64,000 nt of DNA from Spongospora subterranea f. sp. subterranea (lineage: Eukaryota > Endomyxa: Phytomyxea > Phytomyxea > Plasmodiophorida), in the NCBI GenBank assembly GCA_049724395.1, contig JAUGWO010000020.1:116078-180077 (forward strand), given 5' to 3'. The translations under genes were made by a program, and so were the position numbers. Under the pieces are notes generated by a model. The model saw nothing but the letters and a program-made list of their open reading frames with translations, made no database searches and had not been told where the DNA came from. The number at the start of each line of letters is the position of its first letter. The first letter of the stretch is position 1. Below, one piece after another: positions 11,319 to 21,907 of the stretch.

Positions 11319-11894
11319 CTAATTGGTGATTGTCTGTGCGAGTTGGGACCCAGCGGTTGATGATGTCAATGAGTTTTTCATCATCGATCGATCATCCCGC
11401 TTGGCTTGTTGAATACGTTTGAGCGCCAGTTTCTTCGCCAACCTTCTGACCAGCCCGTCACGAATACCGTTATAGCCGACGTCTAGATGGATCAGCGACG
11501 AATTCGGCGACTCGTCAATTGCCATTTCGAGGCCGAATCCGCCGGCATCACCAATCCTGTTGCCGAACAAGTTTAGGGAGCGGAGGGTATGGTTGACTCG
11601 CAAGGCTTTGGCCAACCACAAGGCCCCATGCGATCCGATTGAATTCCAGCTGAGGTCGAGATATTGCAAGTGAGTATTGGCAGATAACGCTGTTGACAGC
11701 CAGACACCGCTGTTATCACGAATCAGGTTCCTGGTCAGCGATAAGAACTCCAGCGAGTGATTGTTGGCCAGCGCTTTGGCCAAGCTCTCGAGGGAGGCAT
11801 CGGTCAGAATCTGAAATCCCAGGTCGAGCCTGGAAATGTTGTTATCTGTCAATCGCTGCGATTGGGTGTCGAGGCGACTCGCTTCCGCTCCCAT
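11319..11894 (-). CDS. Leucine-rich-repeat protein, ribonuclease-inhibitor type
   Basis: A 191-residue frame on the minus strand with ATG at 11894 contains about five repeats of the ~28-residue RI-type pattern: LESLAKALANNHSLEFLSL, LSTALSANTHLQYLDLSWN, LAKALRVNHTLRSLNLFGN and LIHLDVGYNGI. Such repeats form a curved scaffold for protein binding. The C-terminal tail is basic then Ser/Thr rich. No signal peptide or other domain is present. It might be part of a larger gene, but no upstream exon was convincing. Confidence 0.8.
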   Translation of the reverse strand: MGAEASRLDTQSQRLTDNNISRLDLGFQILTDASLESLAKALANNHSLEFLSLTRNLIRDNSGVWLSTALSANTHLQYLDLSWNSIGSHGALWLAKALRVNHTLRSLNLFGNRIGDAGGFGLEMAIDESPNSSLIHLDVGYNGIRDGLVRRLAKKLALKRIQQAKRDDRSMMKNSLTSSTAGSQLAQTITN

Positions 11895-12815
11895 CAACCT
11901 TCGATATGCTCACCTCGATGTAGCCCAGTAGCAGAAGCAAAAGGCGAAAATATCCAGATATTAAAATGCCCTGTACAGTCAGGTCACAAACCTCAACAAC
12001 TGCCTGTTTTGAAACAAAACAATGTCGCGAAGAGTGACGAAAGCAATCGAGCACAATGCCGCAATGATTCATTATGTTTGAAAAGGGCAAATCGCAGCGT
12101 TCCACAATGGCAGCTTTCTGGGGATGGGTTTGCCAGAGGTACAACAAAACAAAGATTGCTCGATCGGATGCTCCACCAAACAAGCACAATTCGGGAATTC
12201 TGAGTGTTGGAAACAAGTGTGTTGTGGAGCCACATTGGATTTTGACACAAGACGTTGTCAAGAATCTGGTTTTGACTTTGACCACAATTGTTTGCTAAAA
12301 AGTTTGCCACAGCTCACGTAAGCTGTCACCTGCTCAACATATGGCGCTTTTTGACAAAAAGAAAATACAACGACTATCTGGTGTGAGAAGACAAGCATCA
12401 AATCGCGCTGTCCATAGCAGGAATAATTCGTCGCAGGGGCAGATAGGAAAAACGGAGACACCTGGAGTGTGGTGCACTTATATGACAGACCCATTCGAGG
12501 GTCAATAACCAAAATTACGGTCTCATATAATTCAGGATCAACAAAAAAAAAGAACACAACGCATTCGCGCTGTGAACATCCCAGGCTAGCCCGTCTACAT
12601 TTCACTCATATGTGGAAACTGTGATGGATTTAGGATTCGAGAATCCAGTCAAAAGCTCAACGAAAGCGGCGGAGGCCACAAAACCGCTGTGAAAATGCCG
12701 GCGGCGGGCAAGCGAGTAATAGGGTCAGTACGCTGGCAGGCGACAATACGATAAAACTACTGTAATTGCGATATCGGAACAAATATATTGATATAGTAAC
12801 GACGATTAATCAGAA
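11895..12815. other. Intergenic, no supported gene
   Basis: About 920 bases between the LRR gene and the Hsp90 stop. Several frames of 65-148 codons overlap on both strands but none shows protein-like conservation or joins across introns. It contains a 9-base A run near 12542. Confidence 0.5.
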
Positions 12816-15156
12816 TCAGTCAACATCCTCCATTGTGTCATCGGTAACAGATGACAAAACAGGGGCGTCTTCTTCTCCAACTGGTGTGACATCTTCGTCT
12901 TCATAGATGGAAAGACCCAACATGATCAACTTGTGGATACGACCGGCGAAAACGTTGGGCTCGTCCAAAGAGAATCCAGAGGTCAGCAGAGCGGTCTCGA
13001 ACATCAACCATGTCAAATCTTTCAACGTCTTGTCAGCAGCGTCGGATTCGAACTTGGTCTTGAGTTCCTTGATGATGGCGTGCTTCGGGTTGAGCTCCAT
13101 TGTCTTCTTAGAGGACATGTAAGTGGACATGCTGGAGTCGCGAAGAGCCTGAGCTTTCATGATACGCTCCATGTTGGCCGACCATCCGAACTCACCAGTA
13201 ACTAAGCAGCACGGGGAGTCGACAATACGGGTTCCAACAGTGACCTTCTCAACTTTGTCGCCGAGAATCTCCTTGACCTTCTTGCAGAATGGCTCAAAAG
13301 CCGCCTTTTCCTCTTCCTTGGCCTTCTTCTCGTCTTCGGACGTCTCGAGCTCCAAACCCTCCTTGGTGGCGGAAACTAATTTCTTGCCCTCGAACTCCTT
13401 GAGTTGCTGGACGGCATATTCATCAATTGGGTCAACAAGGTAGAGGACCTCAAAGTCGCGCTTCTTTAATGCCTCCAAGAACGGAGAGTTCTCGACGGTC
13501 TGACGAGATTCACCAGTGATGTAGTAAATGTCCTGTTGGGTCTCCTTCATACGTTCAACATATTCCTTGAGAGAAGTCATGTCCTCGCCAGATTTGGTGG
13601 AGTGATAACGGAGGAGGTTGGCCAACTTGGAACGGTTAGCGGAATCTTCATGGATTCCAAGCTTGATGTTCTTGGAGAAGTTCTCGTAGAACCTAAAATA
13701 TATGAATTAAAACAGGTATTCGATTGATAGAGATTAACAGCTTACTTCTTGTAGTCCTCCTTGTTCTCCTCGAGTTCAGTGAACATTTCCAAGCACTTTT
13801 TCACGAGGTTCTTGCGGATAACGCGAAGAATCTTGTTCTGCTGAAGCATTTCACGGGAAATGTTCAGGGGAAGATCTTCGGAATCGACGACACCCTTGAC
13901 AAAGGACAGCCATTCGGGGATCAATTCTTCACAGTTGTCCATGATGAAGACACGACGAACATACAACTTGATGTTGTTGCGCTTCTTCTTGGGTTCAAAC
14001 ATGTCGAAAGGGGCACGCTTTGGCACGAAGAGGATACCCTTGAACTCGAGCTGTCCTTCAACGCTGAAGTGCTTGACAGCGAGGTGCTCTTCCCAGTCAT
14101 TGGACATGGATTTGTAAAAGGCGGCGTATTCCTCCTTAGTGACATCGGATGGGTTGCGGACCCAAATTGGCTTCTGCTTGTTGAGCACCTGCCACTCGTG
14201 GGAAACTTCAGTAACCTTCTTGGTCTTGGGAGCGGCTTCGGTCTCTTCCTCGACTTCTTCGATTTTAGGTTTGGATTCATCAGTGGGTTCGGCCATGTCC
14301 TCATCCTCGTCAACTGGAACATCCTTCTCGGTGTGCTTCTCAGTCCACAAAGAGATGGGGAATCCAATGAATTCGGAGTGCTTCTTGACCAAGTCAGTAA
14401 GGCGCTTCTCCTCGACAAACTCTTTCAAGTCGTCTTTCAAGTACAAGGTGATGGCAGTTCCGCGAGTCATTGAGGCGTCGGTAACCTGCTTGACAGTGAA
14501 GGTACCACCAGCGGATGACTCCCAGATGTACTCAGCATCGTCGTTGTGTTTGGATCGGACAACGACCTTGTCGGCTACCAGGTAGGCCGAATAGAAACCG
14601 ACACCGAACTGTCCAATCATGGAAATATCGGCACCAGCGGAGATGGCCTCCATGAACGCTTTGGTGCCAGACTTGGCGATAGTTCCGAGGTTGTTGACCA
14701 GATCCTCTTTAGTCATGCCTATTTAAATCAGTTATGAAACACATTCGCACAGTTCAAATCGCACACACAACATACCGATACCGGAATCCCGGATAGTCAA
14801 AGTTCCATTTGCTTTGTCTGGGATGATTTCGATCTTGAGGTCGTGCTCAGTGTCAAGGGACGATGGTTCAGTCAAAGACTGGTACCGAATCTTATCCAAC
14901 GCATCAGATGAGTTGGAAATCAGCTCCCGAAGGAAGATCTGCGAAGGACCACAAAAGTAAGCATTTACGCTTAACTACTTATCAAACTTCGTACCTCTTT
15001 GTTGCTGTAGAAGGTGTTGATGATGAGCGACATCAGCTGGGAGATGTCAGCATTGAAGGCGAAGGTCTCGGCGGAAGCCTCGCCGGTCGACTCCTGCTTC
15101 ATGGAGGTGGGGACGGTCTCTGGGACGGCCTGGTGCTCGCCAATGGAGGTAGACAT
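12816..15156 (-). CDS. HSP90: Cytosolic Hsp90 chaperone
   Basis: Four exons join in phase on the minus strand: 15156-14995, 14938-14776, 14718-13746 and 13692-12816, giving 724 residues, normal for cytosolic Hsp90. The N-terminal ATPase shows [55 protein letters not shown] and [16 protein letters not shown]. An acidic linker (EDEDMAEP…EEVEEE), the middle domain ([27 protein letters not shown]) and a C-terminal dimer domain ([17 protein letters not shown]) follow. The end is MEDVD, a conservative change from the MEEVD tail that docks TPR co-chaperones. Introns are 53-57 nt. A 249-codon antisense frame over exon 3 is a shadow. Heat-shock-element-like sites lie upstream. Confidence 0.98.
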
Positions 15157-15287
15157 GCTAGCGATGATAACGATTTGATGTGATGTTGAACAGACTATGC
15201 GATTTGTGGAATGAATGACCGGTCTCCGCAAAATCCGTAGACCTATTGGCTAGTGACAGCGAGACCGACACCAGAACCTGATATCCT

Positions 15288-15465
15288 TTGGAATATTCCG
15301 CAGTGTCGCCCAAGATACACTGAGACGAATCAGTCAATTGGCCAGTACAACAAACTCCGTAGCATCTTTCCGAGGTCAACGGAATATTCCACCAATTCTT
15401 CATAGGGTTTCTGGCTTGGCTGTCAGTGCACAGGTAATCAAACATCTTTTGAGAATCTTCATTCC
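15288..15465 (-). promoter_or_regulatory. Heat-shock-element-like sites upstream of Hsp90
   Basis: Two copies of GGAATATTCC lie at 15290-15299 and 15381-15390. Each contains the inverted GAAnnTTC core of a heat shock element. The second is followed by AATTCTTC, and a further GAATCTTCATTCC lies at 15453-15465. Heat shock factor trimers bind arrays of alternating GAA/TTC units. Their position 130-310 bases upstream of the Hsp90 start makes heat-inducible control a reasonable inference. Confidence 0.65.
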
Positions 15466-16554
15466 TTGGCCTAAGGCTTTCCTACCAACGACGATTATCC
15501 TGATCAATATAATTTAACCACAGTTTTTAACTATTTACCGATGGGACTTTTGTTATTCAAATATCGACAGTATTATTCGGCAGTATTTTTTTGAAAAAAT
15601 CCGTTGATGCTGTCACGAATCTTGGCAAATGTGTTTTGTTATTTTCATGTCAGGGGTACACATGATCGTAGTAATTTATTGCTCGCATTTTATAAACAGC
15701 AGCCTATCTATTTCTCGAAATCATCATTGCAGATTTTGCACACTGTAGCGCTGAATTTGAAATTATTTTTGTCCCATTTCTCCCCACTATTTCTTCACCT
15801 TCCCAGTTTCAGCCATCTCCTTCTGGACATTTAGTTCAACTTCCCCGTGATTTCTCGCCAAATCCAAGCCTGATGAAAAATCGCAGTTGGTCGGTTACTA
15901 AATGGCCCATATTCGAATGCTTTCATGGACGCAACCAGGGATTATACAGCTAAGGCCATGTCGTGAACGGGAATAAGGAAAAATCAGGCACAGAGTGTAA
16001 AACAGAAAATAAAGTTGTTTTGGTTTGTCAATTAGAATCGTATTTTGACGTCCGTATCATTTCAATCTTTCTCCAAGTTTTTATGACATGATTTCGTTCG
16101 ACTACGACCCCTCTCATGATTATTGGGTAAGTCACTTTGACATAGACACGGGGATGGATTTTGTCAGACAATTGTGAATCACTTTGACATAAAGGAAACG
16201 GGAATGGACTTTCTCAGACAACTCACTTCTGAACGTTGAAAGTAACAACCTTAGATATAGCGACAGAAGGTATTGCTTTTCTCATCAGGCTTGTAGAGCA
16301 ATTCAACTGTGCAGTGGAGCTAACACAAAAACAGGAGCCTTGTTTTGTGGCATTCCGCAACCTTCAATTGTCTTCACCTCATGTGTTGTTTCACGTTCGT
16401 ACCAGTTTTTTAACATTATACTTTTTCCTGTGTTAAGCCGATAAACATATTGATAATTGGCATTTTTATACGACCGACGACATTAAAATAGACGGACGAG
16501 AAGAGGTGTTACTGGTCATTAGAACATACAATGTAATGAATCTCAAGTTGCTGT
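15466..16554. other. Intergenic with a diverged direct repeat
   Basis: About 1.1 kb with no supported gene. It includes two diverged copies of a ~40-base unit (TCACTTTGACATA…TCAGACA) at about 16132-16170 and 16179-16220. Confidence 0.5.
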
Positions 16555-17277
16555 TTATGTAGCTGGAGATACCTTTTGGTTTTTCAATTGAGTCATCAAG
16601 CTGCGCATTCGGCTTGTCATTTGCTCTTCTTTTCCGTTCTTCGGCTTCAAATCCACAAGCTTAGCCACCTGCTCCCAAAGGGTGCCGTGTTTCATAACAG
16701 TTTCCAAATCATTTCGAAATTCTTTTTCAGACGCTCTGTACAAGGCATCAAACAACGAAAACAATGTTGCGAATAGAATGAAGACTATACCTGTTTTGAG
16801 CCTGCTTTGTTTCAAATGCTTTCGCCCTGTTTTGCAGAACGGTTGCACGTTCAGCCTTAGCTTGTTCTACAGCTTCCAATTTATCGGCACGTTCTTTATC
16901 CGCCAAAGACTGAAGCTCAACGGCACGTTTCGCCTGCCATATACTGTACAGATCTCCCTTGAATGCTGGTTTGAATTCATTCCAGATGATTACCTCAGCG
17001 GAGTCTCTTCTTCAACTTCACGAGACTGTTTAGAGGGAGAAAAGAGAGCTGGTACTTCATTTGATGGCGAAAAAGTAGCCTCTGCATTTTCGCTTAAGGC
17101 AGCAATAGGAGATTTGATAACTTCGCCAAACACATCGTCATCTTCTGCATCTTCGCCAATTGAAAAAGCATTGACTCCCAACGAGTCCTCATCCTGGGTG
17201 GTAAATGGGTCGGCGATAGAAGCTTGCTGTTGCGGTTCTCCGGCATCAAATCCCCCAAACAAATCATCTGCCGACAT
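16555..17277 (-). CDS. Clathrin light chain
   Basis: Three exons join in phase on the minus strand: 17277-16994, 16943-16791 and 16735-16555, giving 205 residues, typical of the family. The N-terminal third is acidic and disordered (MSADDLFGGFDAGEP, FSIGEDAEDDDVFGEV). A long charged helix follows (IWQAKRAVELQSLADKERA) that would bind the heavy-chain hub, then the conserved C-terminal part FRNDLETVMKHGTLWEQVAK and LVDLKPKN. Light chains regulate clathrin lattice assembly in coated-vesicle formation. The donor of intron 1 reads GTAATC; introns are 50 and 55 nt. Start is the first ATG before the conserved DLFGGF motif. Confidence 0.93.
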
Positions 17278-18202
17278 CACAATCGCCTTACTATGTGTAG
17301 TGACTTGGAATCCGAAACTCTTAAAGACATACGTGTACGGTGTACATACAGTTTACTGTACAATAATCATTTCTATTGTCTACCTACACCTGGCTTCAAA
17401 GAAATCGTAACAGCAGCGAGGCCCCTTCATGTAGTAAGTACGACAGTTTCCTTTTGCGTGATGGCGATGACTAGACAAACTAACACAAATTATGTGTGAG
17501 CGTGTGGCACCTTGTAAGTCTTTGCGGGAAACTTACGGTGTCAGTTAACGGGGCCTGAAAAATCACATTCGGTAGATGGTAGACTTTGAATTGTTGTTTT
17601 ATTTCTATACATGGTCTCACGACGAATTGAAACCAACAGCGGCACAAACTAGAGCACCCTTATTTCGGTTCCGAAAATCGTAAGTGTTCTCATTGTCGGA
17701 CAGATGGAAGTCGCGTGTCTGATTCTCTACTGGTAACAAAGGTCAAGAGCGGGCCAAACGCCCTTGCTTCTAACGGAGCGAATCGCCATTGCTCCTAACG
17801 GAGCGGTTCAGTGGCGTTTCTAAGTTAAATCACCTTATAATGGTCGATGTGTGCTCACACCCAACAGCTACCACATCAATATTTTCCGGATCATTTGTTG
17901 ATCATCTTTGCCATCATCTTCAGATAGGATTGGATGGAAGGGTTATCTGGAGCATGTCCCCTCGGCCTCACAGCCAAATGAGCACGTCCCCACAGCCGAA
18001 TGTACGTGCACTTCAGTGTATACTGAAGTCTACGGGCAAGCATTGGTCCGGGTTTCCCCTACACATATGTATCTCCTGAATCCTGATATCGACTCTACAC
18101 GGGTGGTTTGTTGTTACTACATTGGTAATTTCAATGCACCTGGAACTCTTGGTCAGCAAAACATCAGAAACTGCAGAACTCTTTTGAATGTGATGCTTCT
18201 AG
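17278..18202. other. Intergenic with a short tandem repeat
   Basis: About 900 bases between the clathrin light chain start and the thymidine kinase, which are divergent, so both promoters lie here. A two-copy ~31-base repeat (TGCTTCTAACGGAGCG / TGCTCCTAACGGAGCG) sits at about 17765-17812. A small 5' exon of thymidine kinase could be hidden at the right end. Confidence 0.45.
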
Positions 18203-18831
18203 ATGGGCCCGATGTTCTCTGGTAAATCCAGTTTACTGCAGGCCAGAATTCGAAGATTCCAGACCATGAAATGGGACACACTTGTACTGACGAGCTGCCT
18301 CGATACACGACATACGAAGGGAATTCACGAAGTCCATGCTTTGACGACTCATGATGGCATTTCTGTGCCAGCCTTGGCAGTCAATCAGCTCATGCCAGTC
18401 ATTATGCTAGAGTCGTATCAAAACGCCAAAGCAATTGTACTGGAAGAAGCTCAGTTCTTCTCCGACCTATTGGAATTTGTTCTACATGCCGTCGAAATCG
18501 ACTGCAAGAACGTCATTGTTGCTGGTTAGTGTTTGATATTGCGGTGATCCTGGTTAGTCTTTAATAGTAGTTTGACTTTTCAGGTTTGGATGGCGATAGG
18601 AATCGCTGTCAATTTGGGCAAATCCTTGACCTTATACCTTATTCGGATACTGTGACAAAACTGAATTCGTTGTGCTTGCGTTGCGGCGATGGATCGCCTG
18701 GTGTTTTCTCTTGCCTGGTTGCTGAAGATGAAGAGCGGCAGCAAATCCGTGTTGGAGGTGATGAAATCTACGAAGCCATGTGCCGAAAACATTATCTTGA
18801 ATACAAAAGAAACAACAGTAAACTCTGTTAA
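18203..18831 (+). CDS. Thymidine kinase, TK1 type (5' end uncertain)
   Basis: Two exons, 18203-18524 and 18584-18831, join in phase to 189 residues. The protein begins at or just before the P-loop MGPMFSGKSSLL. It continues with DTRH, VLEEAQFFSDL (the DExQF-like Mg/substrate segment), NVIVAGLDGDRNRCQFG, and structural zinc ligands LCLRCGD and CRKHY. TK1 phosphorylates thymidine with ATP in the salvage pathway. Family members usually have ~10-20 residues before the P-loop. Here an acceptor-like TTCTAG directly precedes the ATG, so a short upstream exon may be missing. Higher fungi lack this gene, which argues against a dikaryotic host. Confidence 0.9.
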
Positions 18832-20018
18832 AAGAGTATGCTGATCGTTTCTCCAAACGCTGTTTGAACCCATAGTTTTCAATTCCCGGTGTTTTCAGTT
18901 TATAATTTGATTCGTTGTGCAACCGCAGTTGAACGGACCGAAATTGGATTTAGAGAGTATCAAAGTTGGCGAATATTTATTGTCGTTAAAATCAGTTCTT
19001 GAAGAACCCATCTGCGTCGCGCATCCTGGGTGTAGCAAAGTTTGGTTTAGCTAGTACTACAGTTTCAATTTAATATGGCTCTTATCTCAGAAAAAATCAC
19101 TGTTCACCAATATAATTCACGTTATCCGTCGGTGGCTGTACATTAGTCTGGAACACCTCATACAAAGCACAAAACAATCCTGATGTTAATTAGCAAGTTG
19201 ATGTTTATAATGGCAGACCATCCAATCGCCCGTCGAATTCGACGTGACCTATTGACTTCGATTTGACGGTTGATTTCAAAAAAGTGGATGACGTTTGCGA
19301 ACTTGCGACGCTACCGAGTTTCCTGTCCATCAGGTGAATGAGAACTCTCGCGTTCGCTGCCGTCAGATTTCTTAAACCCTCTCAATGAGAACTACAATTC
19401 CATAGGAGTATTTGATAACTCAGCAATCTACCAAAGTCTCCGGGTTCAGATCTTATCATTACACGGTTGTCGCTTTGCTAATAATTCACCCAAATGGGCA
19501 CTGTTCGCTTTATTTTGCTTTGACTTGATCGATCGAAATGAATCAACTTTCAGAGATGCCACCTTATTGTATTGAAGTCAAAGCAATTATTAACATGAAA
19601 AATCAATCATAATTCCAAATCAGATGAGATATCGAAGTCGCCATGCAAGCATTTTTTGGCCTCCGTAGTTGGTCGGTAAATCGATCTACCCGTTCCAATA
19701 CAGAATTCAGACAAAACAGGTTATGGTTTGTAGATTGAGATTTACGTCTGATTTGTTTCCTTAACTGAAATAGATAGCAAGGCGAAAACGTTTGCCGAAC
19801 CATTTTGTTGTGCCGCCGCCTGTCAACAAAGTACCACCGGTCATGTAGGCGACTGGGCCAACGTGATTATAAGGGCGCCCTTGGCTTTGAAACATGAGCC
19901 AGCAGGGAGCAGCACTTATTTGACTTACGGATTAATCTTTGGGAAATCAATTATTATCTGTATTGAGGACTCAGCATTTCGAAAAGAAATACGTTTTGTA
20001 TCACAGTCGGATCACGTC
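18832..20018. other. Intergenic, no supported gene
   Basis: Nearly 1.2 kb between thymidine kinase and the capping protein. AT-rich, with many stops in all frames. The frame from 19863 running into the capping protein exon is upstream read-through without similarity to the family. Confidence 0.5.
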
Positions 20019-21007
20019 ATGTCCGATGAGCAACTGAAATCAGCCTTGAACCTGATGCGACGGCTGCCGCCGTCCAAAACGGAGACCAGTTTGTCCGGGT
20101 TGATCAACCTTGTCCCCGATTTAACGGATGAGTTGCTGCAACGTGTCGATCAGCCTTTAAAACTGGCCACAGACACAATAACAGGCCGAAGCTTTGTTGT
20201 TTGTGATTACAATAGAGATGGAGACTCTTATAGGTAGTGTAACTATCATTAAGAATGCGGAACCAAATATCGTTTTGTTTTAATAGGTCACCATGGTCAA
20301 ATGTGTATTTTCCAACCCTTGAAGATGGATTTACTCCTTCGGATCCATTACGGGAGCTTGAAATGGAATGCAATGCGATTTTTGACCAGTATCGCCACCT
20401 GTAGGGTTGAACAGATTCTGCAATAGATGGGTTTTAAATCATTATGTCCAGCTACTTTGAAGGGGGAGTTTCATCGGTTTACCTTTGGGACATCGATGTA
20501 TCTAGCTTTGCTGGCTGCTTTTTGATTCAAAAGGACGTGGAAAATGTGAAAGGTCTCAAAACCGGGACGTGGAATTCCATTCACGTCATCGAAACCCGCG
20601 ATCGAACCAATTCGCAATTCGAGTATCGGTTAACGTCAACTGTTATTGTATCGATGATAGTGGAAAACGACGATGTCGGCTCAGTTGATTTATCGGGAAA
20701 CATGACCATGCAGGATTCCAAGGTGTGTCCTCACGATTCATTGTCCGATTAACGTATCAAACATGTATAGACTATGACGTTGGATGCCGACAATACACAT
20801 ATCTCTAATATGGGAAAGATGATCGAGGAAATCGAGCTGAGAGTGCGCAACTCTATCGAAGGGATTTACATTCAAAAAACTAGAGAAGTCTTCAATGGCA
20901 TCCGGATCGGTGACTCCCAGCCGCGGCAGCAGGCTTCTTTTACGGAAAACCTGAAGGAAGTTGTCATCAAGCACGGCAACGGGAAAGCGGATTTCGTCGA
21001 GAGCTGA
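20019..21007 (+). CDS. F-actin-capping protein subunit beta
   Basis: Four exons (20019-20233, 20287-20400, 20452-20722, 20771-21007) join in phase to 278 residues, the usual CapZ beta length. Conserved blocks run from [20 protein letters not shown] and [16 protein letters not shown] through [24 protein letters not shown] and LTSTVIVSM to [13 protein letters not shown] and the actin-binding tail [10 protein letters not shown]. With the alpha subunit it caps barbed ends of actin filaments. ATG 20019 begins the conserved [15 protein letters not shown]; the 52 in-frame codons upstream are not family-like. Introns are 48-53 nt. Confidence 0.97.
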
Positions 21008-21907
21008 TCATCGCTCAGGTCATTGCGTAATAATTAAAGCAGCCATTTAAGCCTGTCCTTGAACTGATTGGGGAGCTTCTTGCCGACGAAGGCTGCGCTT
21101 TTGCATCCATCGTGCTCTGTGACCGATTGATTATAGATTGCCACAAATCAAACTGAAACGAAGGCGATTGACCGACAGCCGCGTATTACAATCCGGCACC
21201 GTTCGGACGACGTTCCAATATTGAAATAAGACTGTACGAAATGCGCGCGTTCAGTAAACCCATTCTGCAGCCACTTACGGGCGATCAATCGTTGGTCCCG
21301 TACATAGAACTACCGCCTGTCGAATACTGCTCGGCATCAGCACCGCGAACAAGGTCGTTGAGTTTCCGTCATTGCAGGAATGCAAGTCGCTCGCCCAACA
21401 AACAAATTCTTTTAAGTACGTTTAAGGCGCGGTTTCAAGATTCAACATAGCGGGCCAATGGCAAACTGTTCAAGAAAATAAAATTAAATTCTTTAGACAG
21501 GATTAAGCCAGCCATGCGAGATTGACACAACTAAATCTCTACACATCTCAGATGGCAGGTAGGTGCAGTAAAGTCTCCGTACAATAACCAGGACGACGCA
21601 CTGAAATCCAGCGGTAATGAATGGTGAATGTTTGCGAAAGACCGCGCGGTGTGACCCCAGGAAGACAGGCGATAGCAATTGGTCTGTCTGACAATATCAA
21701 TTAACATTTCGAGGTCGTGCCGGCGCGCCTCTGGTTAACGTTTGACATCAGAGTGGGCGTGGACTCGTCCGATCAACTTGTGACTGCATCATTTACGTTA
21801 ATAATATCTCCAAAACTGAATACAGTTTTCAGCTCGACCCGAAACCCGTATCTTATCGAGCGCTAGACGACTTCATCCGCTCGCATAGGACGCACAGGAA
21901 CCATTAT
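21008..21907. other. Intergenic, no supported gene
   Basis: About 900 bases between capping protein beta and XRN1. Short frames on both strands show no protein-like pattern. The XRN1 promoter is presumed at its right end. Confidence 0.5.

Noticed and set aside
13724-14473. A 249-codon plus-strand open frame
   Set aside because: It lies entirely antisense to Hsp90 exon 3, whose protein is unmistakable. Its composition ([26 protein letters not shown]) is typical of a reverse-strand shadow.
18060-18140. Upstream exon STRVVCCYYIG for thymidine kinase
   Set aside because: The text before the P-loop would fit, but the donor near 18124 and the acceptor before 18203 do not agree in phase.
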